From Gigantopelta aegis (taxonomy: Eukaryota; Mollusca; Gastropoda; Neomphalida; Peltospiridae), in NCBI RefSeq assembly GCF_016097555.1, contig NC_054703.1:5820263-5884262 (forward strand): a DNA stretch of 64,000 bases. Reading direction: 5' to 3'. A model generated the notes under the pieces. That model was not told where the DNA came from. It did no database searches and saw nothing but the letters and a program-made list of their open reading frames with translations. The position numbers and the translations under genes were made by a program. Of the stretch, positions 55,787-64,000 are shown one piece after another. How positions within the stretch are numbered: position 1 is the stretch's first letter; the number at the start of each line of letters is the position of its first letter.

Positions 55787-56080
55787 GGGGCGTGAAGTAG
55801 CCTGGTAGTGAAACGCTCGCTTGATGTGCGGTGGTTTTGGGATCGATCCCCGTTGGTGGGCCCATTGGGTTATTTCTCGTTCCAGCCAGTGCACCGCGAC
55901 TGGTAGATCAAAGGCTGTGGTATATGTGCTATTCTGTTTGTCGAATGGTGCATATAAAAGATCCCTCGCTACTACTGGAAACATGTAGCCGGTTTCCTTT
56001 CTAAGACTATATGTTTGACATCCAATAGCTGATGATTAATAAATCAATGTGCTCTAGTGGTGTCGTTAACAAAACAAACT
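55787..56080 (+). mobile_element. SINE family 1 head with tail B
   Basis: Complete head, body and tail B. Imperfect 11-bp flanking repeats (gatcagctaaa, gattagccaaa). Confidence 0.88.
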
Positions 56081-56629
56081 TTTGATTAGCCAAAACATTT
56101 GGACTCCGAGTGGTGTGGACATTCAACGATATTTAATGGAAATCAACAAAACTATTGGTATATTTAATTAATAAGATGGTAAACATACGACAGCTATTAC
56201 ATATAACGGGCGCAGCCACTTTGTTCCATCCCAGTGACTCAGGTCCTCGTTTAAGCAGATGAATTGTTACGTAACGCGTCAGGTATCTGTCTTAAAGGTG
56301 AAGAAAAGAAACATAGCGGCTTGTTCATGTTTGTAATGATGAAACAGACATGCGTCGCAAAGTTTTGTAATGATATACACCCTAGTAAGCCAGCAATATG
56401 TATATTTTATTTTCGTGTTTCTACTAAGACAATTTACATCTTTAAAATCCCAATGTATGTTCTGGCATCAAATATGTTGCAGTTCCATCAAATGTAATAT
56501 ATTATACCTGGAACAAAATAAAGTGCATCTGGGGCGAGTTGGTAACATTTTGGGGATGAATTGACTAAAGAATGTGGGACGAGTTGGTTTTGAGGTAAGT
56601 TCACCTGCTCCAGTTAATAATGACACGAA

Positions 56630-57012
56630 AGAAAGAAATGTTTTATTTAACGATGCGCTGAACACATTTTATTTACGGTTATATGGCGTCAGACATATGG
56701 TTAAGGACCACACATATTTTGAGAGGAAACCCGCTGTCGCCACTACATGGGCTACTCTTCCGATTAGCAGCAAGGGATCTTTTATTTACGCTCCCCACAG
56801 GCAGGATAGCACAAACCATGGCCTTTGTTGAACCAGTTATGGATCACTGGTCGGTGCAAGTGGTTTACACCTACCCATTGAGCCTTGCGGAGCACTCACT
56901 CAGGGTTTGGAGTCGGTATCTTGATTAAAAATCCAATGCCTCGACTGGGATCCGAACCCAGTACCTACCAGCCTGTAGACCGATGGCCTAACCACGACGC
57001 CACCGAGGCCGG
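56630..57012 (-). mobile_element. SINE family 2, full length (minus strand)
   Basis: Reads reverse-complemented from 'ccggcctcggtggcgtcgtg' to the AAATAAAACATTTC tail. A perfect 15-bp target duplication taataatgacacgaa flanks it (56615-56629, 57013-57027). Confidence 0.96.
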
Positions 57013-57064
57013 TAATAATGACACGAATATTTATATCAAGTTGTGTTCTTTTTTCTGTCGGCAA

Positions 57065-57235
57065 CTGACCGCGGTAGGTACCAGCTTCGATGGTGTAGTG
57101 GTTAAACCATCGGACTCAAGGCACTAAGGTACTAAGTTCGGATCCCACCCACAGTTAGTTTTAATGACTCATTGGGTAAGCTTTCCACATGGTTTCTTCA
57201 GGTCACATTTTCTGTGCCAGTCACTTCGTCCAAGT
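57065..57235 (+). mobile_element. SINE family 3, 3' truncated
   Basis: Head 'ggtgtagtggttaaaccatc' with B-box-like AGTTCGGATCCC; body as in 28790-29020. Confidence 0.7.
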
Positions 57236-57309
57236 ACAATTCTACAACTCAAATCGTACATTTCGTTCACATTATAAATCGTATGGATAGTGAGAGCGAG
57301 ATCTGTAGT

Positions 57310-57580
57310 CGGGTTTCGGCCTCGATTCTAGATTGAACACGCATCAGCCGTGCACTTTACCACTCGACTATGTCCGGGCCACGTCCCGCCCCAAACGGTC
57401 CTTGGATCGATTCTAGATTGAGCACGCATCAGCCGTGCACTTTACCACTCGGCTATGTCCGGGCTACGTCCCGCCCCAAACGGTCCTTGGATCGATTCTA
57501 GATTGAGCACGCATCAGCCGTGCACTTTACCACTCGGCTATGTCCGGGCCACGTCCCGCCCCAAACGGTCCTCGGAATAC
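57310..57580 (-). repeat. Three tandem tRNA-like SINE heads, 85-bp period
   Basis: On the minus strand each unit is a SINE family 1-like head: TAGCCGAGTGG (A-box-like), 'ggctgatgcgtgctcaatct' and GAATCGATCC (B-box-like). Unit marks at 57323, 57408 and 57493. Confidence 0.85.
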
Positions 57581-57599
57581 ACGTCTTGATTGTTGTCTT

Positions 57600-57720
57600 G
57601 GTCACATAAAACATTTAATCATAGTCCGCATTTCATTATACAGACATGTAACATTGTCCGAACATCAGGTCAGAACAACTCTTTCATGATCGAGTCCTTC
57701 AGATAACCTTTCGGTTTTGT
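57600..57720 (+). promoter_or_regulatory. Exon-1-like module, 5' half only
   Basis: 'atagtccgcatttcat' and 'gtccgaacatcaggtcagaa' match, but the donor region is replaced by TTG and GT repeats (57718-57812). Confidence 0.35.
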
Positions 57721-58329
57721 TGTTGTTGTTGTTGTTGTGTGTGTGTGTGCATGCGTATGTGTGTGTGTGTGCATGCGCGTGTGTGTGTGCATGTGCGTGT
57801 GTGTGTGCATGTATTTTGTTTATTTAGAAACTACAAAAAGTGCTAATATATATGTGGATGCTCACATAAATCACTTTATTACTTATATCAATTACTAGTT
57901 TTATGTCCACAAGCTTTAATTTTATTACTTTACAGTCCTAATATCACATAAATCACTCTATTACTTATACGAATTACCACAAGGGATGATGTGTATGGGG
58001 GGGGGGGGGGGGGGGGGTAACAGCTTTCCCCGAGTGCTGGAGCAAAACCTTTAGTTCGGGTAAAATGTACTAACCTGAGACCTTTTTACCATGTGTTTGC
58101 ATCATTCTACCCACAAAATTAGTTTTAATCCATGTAAATGTTCGTAGTGATTTGTTCGCAACCCTAAACAGCTGTTCAGTTAGTAATGCTATTAAATGTG
58201 AATAAATGGCATCCACATTCGTGCATTTTCGTTTAATTCGGGCAAAAGCCAGCCTACTCCTCTACAAAAATGGGAGCGTATACGCCTATGCAAATTACTA
58301 TGTTTCATTACTTTACAACAAGTGGTCTG

Positions 58330-58475
58330 TTATATGCACACACGTACAGGATAGCACATACCACATCCTTTATGTAAGTTGTAGAACACTTGCTGGAAAG
58401 TGAAATGACCCTATGCGTCCACCGACGGGGATCGATCCCAGATTTATTGCGGACCAGGCTATGTCTCGCCCTACA
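58330..58475 (-). mobile_element. SINE fragment, head and body (minus strand)
   Basis: 'acaggatagcacataccaca' to 'ggggatcgatcccagat...ggctatgtctcgccc'. Confidence 0.7.
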
Positions 58476-58690
58476 TGGACCCTTGTGTGATTGCTACAGC
58501 GTCTATGGTTTATTTATGTGTCGATGTGTTTGCGTACTGCATAAAAGAAAACGTTGACTGAGATCCAGGTCTGTGTTAATGACGTGATCATCTTTTCATT
58601 TCTTGTCCAAGTTGTTGACAGGATCATAAAGTTAAAACTTCATAAGGTGGACAACAAAAAGATAACTATTTAAATATCGTTACGTCTGAT

Positions 58691-58723
58691 CATGGGCGTC
58701 AATCCGGCTTTAAAAGTGGAGGG

Positions 58724-58771
<48 letters not shown>

Positions 58772-58887
58772 AAACGAAAAAGTGTGTGTGTGGGGGGGGG
58801 GGGGGGGGACATTTATATAGATTGTCCCCCGGCGTTGAAAAGTGAGAGGGACGCGTCCCCCCTGTCCCCCACCGATCGACGCCCATG
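58691..58887. mobile_element. hAT-like MITE with perfect 8-bp duplication
   Basis: Ends CATGGGCGTCAATCCGG and, reverse-complemented, CATGGGCGTCGATCGG. Flanks CGTCTGAT at 58683-58690 and 58888-58895 are identical, an 8-bp duplication as for hAT elements. The interior has a GT tract and G-rich runs. Confidence 0.93.
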
Positions 58888-59149
58888 CGTCTGATAATAT
58901 TCACTCTACTCTCTAGTTTGTAGGGGGCCTACTCAGACAGAACACTGTGTTTCTTAAAAAACAAACAAAAACAAACAAAACAAAAGAAAAAAACAAGAAA
59001 AAACTAAACAAAAACAAGTAAGATCCCCCCCCCAGCACCAAAGAAAAACAAAAGAAAACAAAAAATAACAAGAACAACAAAAAACAAGAACCAAGGAACA
59101 AGCCCCACCCCTCCCCCCGGCAAAACTAAAGGAATTTTTTTAGTGTCAT

Positions 59150-59560
59150 TTTTTTTAACGACACCACCTGAGTACATTGATTGATTAATTATCGGCTGCT
59201 GGATGTCAAACATTTGGTAATTCTGACACGTTGTTGTAGCATCTTCCAATAAACAAAGAAGAACACATGGAACCAGTTCACAAATATATTCGACAAAAAC
59301 AAGTTAACAAGTGACCTTCACCATGTGTCATTTCCGTGTTATAAGAAAAGAGATGTTATTTGTAGCTTATGAATAAGGAGGTGTTCATTTTTTTTTTTTT
59401 TTTTATTACATTATTAAAATACAACAGTAGTCATCAGAGGAAACCCGCTACATTTTTCCTAATGCAGAAATGGATTTTTTTTTATGCACTTTCCAACAGA
59501 CAGGAAAGCACATACCACGATCTTTAACCAGTTGCGGTGCACTGGTTAAATGACCCCCCC
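59150..59560 (-). mobile_element. SINE tail B copy, split (minus strand)
   Basis: The tail ('taacgacaccacctgagtac') lies at 59155-59240 and the body ('gaggaaacccgctacatttt' to 'cggtgcactggttaaat') at 59437-59550. About 200 bp of unrelated sequence, including poly-T, separates them. Confidence 0.7.
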
Positions 59561-59712
59561 CCAAAAAAAAAAACCCCAAAAAAACCCCACAAAAAACCCC
59601 ACAACACAACAAAAAATACCCCCCCCCCAAAAAAAAACAACGAAAAAAAAAAAAAAACCAAAAAAAAAAGAGAGAAAAAAGCCCCCTCCTCCTTTCCAGT
59701 CTACAACAAGAA

Positions 59713-60102
59713 AAAAGAAAGAAAGAAATGTTTTATTTAACGACTCACTCAACACATTTTATTTACGGTTATATGGCGTCAGACATATGGTTAAGGACCA
59801 CACAGATTTTGAGAGGAAACCCGCTGTCGCCACTACATGGGCTACTCTTTCCGATTAGCAGCAAGGGATCTTTTATTTACGCTCCCCACAGGCAGGATAG
59901 CACAAACCATGGCCTTTGTTGAACCAGTTATGGATCACTGGTCGGTGCAAGCGGTTTACACCTACCCATTGAGCCTTGCGGAGCACTCACTCAGGGTTTG
60001 GAGTCGGTATCTGGATTAAAAATCCCATGCCTCGACTGGGATCCGAACCCAGTACCTACCAGCCTGTAGACCGATGGCCTACCACGACGCCACCAAGGCC
60101 GG
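59713..60102 (-). mobile_element. SINE family 2, full length (minus strand)
   Basis: Almost identical to 56630-57012. A perfect 13-bp duplication tctacaacaagaa flanks it (59700-59712, 60103-60115). The two copies look recent. Confidence 0.96.
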
Positions 60103-60139
60103 TCTACAACAAGAAGACTAGAGAAGTAAATGAACAAAT

Positions 60140-60520
60140 TCCTTGCAACACAGAGATTTAATCACTGTCCGCATATCGTCGTACTGAATCGTCCGAATAA
60201 CAGGTCAGTATACTAGTACCTTCCTCGTGACCGTTTCCTTTGTGGTAACCCGATTGTTGGTCCGTGAGTTTATTTGTTTTTATTAGAGCAACTTTCTACG
60301 TTTCCCATTTACTAATTACAAACAAAGATCAAATCTATCATCACGTTAAGGTAAGTCACATTTTTTCTTTTACACATTGCCTATTTTTTGTCCACAAACA
60401 TTCCGTTTATTCTGTCTAAATCACAGTGGCACTATCTAACAATCGAAATAGACCACTGGTTCGGACTCTCATTGCTGTGACATTCCGGTTCATTCAGTAA
60501 AATTAATAAAGTACTAACAA
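60140..60520 (+). promoter_or_regulatory. Exon-1-like module, last copy
   Basis: 'cactgtccgcatatcgtcgt', 'gtccgaataacaggtcagta', 'ctcgtgaccgtttcctttgt', 'gattgttggtccgtgagttt' (donor-like at about 60266) and the conserved tail. If the 15-kb pattern continues, a fourth ZNF could lie beyond the window; none is seen before 64 kb. Confidence 0.45.
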
Positions 60521-60534
60521 ACATGTCTTGAACT

Positions 60535-60690
60535 AACCGGCCTCGGTGGTGTAGTGGTTATGCCATCCGAATTCTGGCTGGTAGGTATTCGGTTCGTATC
60601 CCACGTGAGGCAGTGGGGGATTTTTCATGCCAGTCCCGGCTCTTGAGTGAGTGCACCGCTAGTCTTAATGGTAGGGACCGCGGACACTTT
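60535..60690 (+). mobile_element. SINE family 2-like, diverged head and body
   Basis: 'aaccggcctcggtggtgtag', B-box-like GGTTCGTATCCC, and a body unlike the other copies after 'ggatttttcatgcc'. Confidence 0.65.
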
Positions 60691-60699
60691 TTAAATATG

Positions 60700-61550
60700 A
60701 CGAGAATGATATTGATTGTTTGTTATACTGAACAAATACCTTTAAAAGAATTTTAAAAAAATTAAAAAATTAAAAAAATTAAATTAGCCCTGACCCCCAA
60801 AATTAAAAATTTGTAATCAGGGTAGGTAACTCCATTTTGCAAAAAAAAAAAAAAAAAAAAAAAAAGTTTGGCACACTTAAAATTTTAGGAATGTATTCAT
60901 TATTTTCAAATAAAATACCTTCAATACCATTAATATAATCAGTATAATCGACTAATTGGTCATTATATTAACCCTTATCAGGCTGCATTGTTTAAATTTT
61001 TTTTCAAGAATTTGACCTATCATACATTTTTAATGATATCTCTCTTAATTTTTGGCATATTGAAATGAAAATAAACACACGTATTCTATAATGGACTGGC
61101 TACTTTACTACACTATTTAAAAATAAATTATTTTATTTATGTTACCATGGCAACAAGTACAAAGTTAAAAAGATTTGTTCCTTGATACTACTTAATAAAA
61201 AAATAATGTTAAGTTAATAAAGTTCTTGTAATATAAGACTATATCTTTATTTATTAACTATATTTATGTTTTTATTGGATTTCCCCGAGAAAACACCTTT
61301 ATTTGATAACAAAATGACATGAAATGATTAGTACTATCAGTTTTGTTTCATCATAATTTTCTACAGTTTTAAAAGTGTTACTATTGCTACATTTTTTGTT
61401 AATTCTTCAAATTACACACACTTTAAGAATATTAAATGTCCTTTAAATTAATATAATGTTTATAACTTTTAAAATCTGTTACCATGGTAACCACTGCAAA
61501 TTGGGTAACTGCCAAAAAGGTGAAACTGAAGCAGATTTACTTTTACCAAA
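60700..61550. other. AT-rich intergenic
   Basis: A poly-A run at 60840-60865; GTTACCATGG occurs at about 61141 and 61480. No gene. Confidence 0.4.
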
Positions 61551-62535
61551 ATCATTGAAGTGTTATTATAATCCTCTGTCTGTTAACAGACCCATATACA
61601 ACAAGAATGCATCTGATTAATATTAAGGTCCTGAGGTCAAAGGTCATGTACATAGTTAATAATGAAAACGGTAGTATCCATTGGATTACATACTAAATCA
61701 TTTAAGAAATGTCTTCAAACATCTTACTTATGAACTTCAAACTAGGCAAACTAATGCACATATTACTTTGTAGGTCATAGATTATCAGGTCAAAGGTCAA
61801 GGTCACATACAAAAGAGGCAATTGTTGGGCATTTCTAACAAAAAAGAAACAATTGATGGGCATTTCTGACAAAACTTCTTATAAAATTGTTAAAGAATCT
61901 TACCTAAAACTTCTACTATGCAACACTGATCTGTATTTTGCTTTTAAGGTCACCAGATCAAATATCAAGGTCACAATGAATAGAAAGAATCAATTGACAA
62001 TGTATTTCGTTTGGAACCGTTCAAGAAATTAACCTGAAACTTCTACATCATGTCCATTATGCTAAGCAGATCCATATTCTGCTTTCTTTCAGGGTTACAA
62101 GATCAAAGGTCATGGTCACAGTAAAAGGAGACAAATTGACAATGTATTTCCTACAAAATGTTTAACAAACTAACATTAAACTTCTACTTTATGACTTTTA
62201 TATTAGACTGATCCATAAAGATCTAGCTTTTGGGGGTCACCCAGTCAAAGGGCAAGGTCACATTTTGCTCATCGTGTCACTACCAAACTATTTAACAAAC
62301 CAGCGGGGGTGGGGGTGGTGGTGGTGGAGGGCACAGAGTCACGCCCCCAATTAAACCTTTTTTTAAAACTTAAATTTTATAAAATTATACACTCATACAT
62401 ACATTATTGTACACCCCCCACCCCCACCCCCACCCCACCCCCATGTAACAAACTGACCTCATTTGTCTGCTGCATGACCGTAGTGCTAGATAGCCACATA
62501 GTGGGTTTGGGTCATTAGGTCAAAGTTACTTACAT
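61550..62535. repeat. About 150-bp degenerate repeat with AGGTCA half-sites
   Basis: AGGTCAAAGGTCA at 61634, AGGTCAAAGGTCAAGGTCAC at 61788, and diverged versions near 61950, 62100, 62240 and 62515, with 'taaacttctac..tatg' between them. A slowly decaying tandem repeat. Confidence 0.75.
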
Positions 62536-62817
62536 AAAAACAAAAAATTCAAAGTAGTTTTATATATATATATATATATATATAGTGCATATTACGCTTG
62601 TTTGTACTAAGAAGTGTATTATTATGTAGATCAAACTCCTGAGCTCTGTATAATGATACATTTTGTAAATTTAACCCAATTATTGTAATACATTTCCAAT
62701 GGGTTGCCCTTATATTGTAGTATATGCATTATGGGATGGGACAAGGGCCGTTAAAAATTAGGGTAAAAACAAATGTCTGCATTACGTTAATGTTGAATGG
62801 TCTTTTGTTGATCTTTG

Positions 62818-63955
62818 AGAGGCATGACGATGCCCAGTGGTAAAGCACTCGCTTGATGGCGGTCAGTATGGGATGGATCCCCACCGGTGGGTCCATTTAT
62901 CTATTTGTCGTTCCAGCCAGTGCATCACGACTGGTATATCAAAGGCAGTGGCATGTGCTATCCTGTCTGTGAGATGGTGCATATAAAAGATCCCTTGCTA
63001 CTACCCGTATTTGATCGGAAATTAGCCCATGTCTTTGAATAAGCCCCCCTCCGTTTTGATAGCATTTAAGAAATTAGGCCCTCATTCGTAAATAAGCCCA
63101 CCCCCAACTTCGTCACCTTATAAATAACGCGAAATTGCAAGTTTGCTCAAAGTTCATTTAAAAGGTCATACCTCCTGCAGATAATTAAACACAAATGTAA
63201 CACAACATTTTACCACCAGTGAGATTTAGCAGTCTAACAGTAACAGTGTGTAACATTGTTTTCAATTTCATGCCTGCAGTATTTCATTGAAGTACCCAAG
63301 TCTGAACTTAAAACCAATGTATATTTTTACCACAACACTGGGTCCGCAGTTAATGCCAATTAAGCAAATACCTTATTCTGATTGGCTAAGAACAATGACC
63401 TAGATTGACAATTCTTTGTAGTGTAAGCTGACTGCCTGTGTCAGAAACGTGTGTATACGCTATTGAGTTTGTTGTTAATTGCTGTTGTTTTAAGTCTTCT
63501 CAGCATTAAATTTTGGATGTAAATAAACAACACTAGTAAGTAATTGTAACATAGAAGGTGTGTTTCTGATAATTAGATACTAGTAAAAAAAAAGTTTTTA
63601 ATTAATAAACAATTATTATTTATTAATAACAAATGGAACACTCACTAATTAATAGATGTGCTACTGAAAGTTTTTTTGTTTTCTTCCTAGTTCATTTTAT
63701 TATTATTATTATTATTATTATTTTTTTTTTTTTTTCCTCCAACAAAACTGGCCCCTTCTCTGGGAATAAGCCCACCCCATGCTAAGCTCACAATGAGTTG
63801 TCTTGGCCCCCTGGGCTTATTTCCGGTCAAGTAATAGCGGGTTTCCTCTAACACTGTATGTCAAAATTACCAAATGTTTGACATCCAATAGCCGATGATT
63901 AACATATCAATGTGCTCTAGTGGTGTCGTTGAACTCCTCCCCCCCCCCCCCCCCT
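62818..63955 (+). mobile_element. SINE (tail B) split by a nested transposon
   Basis: Head and body at 62818-63007, tail at 63835-63935, then poly-C. The whole is flanked by a perfect 15-bp duplication ttttgttgatctttg (62803-62817, 63956-63970), which proves that both parts are one SINE insertion. Confidence 0.93.
63008..63834. mobile_element. Nested TIR element inside the SINE
   Basis: Left end TATTTGATCGGAAATTAGCC; right end, reverse-complemented, TTACTTGACCGGAAATAAGC. 'aataagccca' motifs recur inside both ends. No transposase and no clean target duplication; a few SINE bases at the junction are missing. Contains an (ATT)n / poly-T tract near 63698-63736. Confidence 0.75.
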
Positions 63956-64000
63956 TTTTGTTGATCTTTGTGGCAAGTCAACAATAAGTAATGCAACATC

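Noticed and set aside
59546..59755. Lysine- or phenylalanine/glycine-rich frames
   Set aside because: They are poly-A/poly-C low-complexity sequence.

Overview
The window looks like a mollusc genome, gastropod or bivalve; this is inference. It is AT-rich, has introns, and is full of short tandem arrays, TTAA-, hAT-, Mutator- and Tc1-type transposon remnants, and tRNA-derived SINEs whose 3' tails end in the 'gtcgttaaataaaac' motif that I associate with molluscs. Nothing suggests a bacterial or viral replicon.

The only convincing host protein genes are three paralogous C2H2 zinc-finger (ZNF) genes, all on the + strand: 16436-17596, 31683-33056 and 46807-47757. Their start codons lie 15,247 and 15,124 bp apart. 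In each, a conserved TTTCAG acceptor sits exactly 134 nt before the ATG. The two later copies share a long 3' flank that holds decayed finger copies, an AATAAA signal, a CTCF-like motif and the same truncated SINE head. This supports tandem duplication of a unit of about 15 kb. A dispersed ~120-450 bp module ending in a GTAAGT/GTGAGT-like donor (best copies at 11.6, 28.3, 37.3, 39.6, 41.7 and 60.2 kb) lies upstream of each gene and is a candidate promoter plus non-coding exon 1.

Layout. 0-5 kb: a 52-bp minisatellite, a MITE inside an AC microsatellite, a TTAA element, a CT tract, and a possible secreted-protein exon with its acceptor junction tandemly repeated. 5-15.7 kb: a 96-bp array grown from a transposon end, SINEs, a 69-bp array grown inside a SINE, and a 78-bp array. 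16-18 kb: ZNF1. 18-24.6 kb: a 51-bp array, retroelement ORF debris with an SGNH domain, a nearly complete but broken Tc1-like transposon, and a Mutator-like MITE. 24.6-27.8 kb: mostly plain AT-rich DNA. 27.8-36.2 kb: exon-1 module, Jockey-like LINE debris, an iterated 26-bp acceptor-like array, ZNF2 and its long 3' flank. 36.3-46.1 kb: a 49-bp satellite (over 100 units) arranged as macro-repeats of about 2.1-2.25 kb with the exon-1 module as spacer, interrupted by a 1,283-bp solo LTR with a perfect 5-bp target duplication. 46.6-51.2 kb: ZNF3, its 3' flank, and a 40-bp array of more than 40 units. 51-64 kb: SINEs, MITEs and dispersed duplications, then a region of repeated AGGTCA half-sites, and finally a SINE split by a nested transposon.

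Most long open frames on the minus strand are by-products of tandem repeats and are not annotated as genes. The most interesting biology is the coupling of a young ZNF cluster, with a run of identical fingers and decayed fingers in its 3' flanks, to fast-evolving satellites that have amplified its probable promoter.
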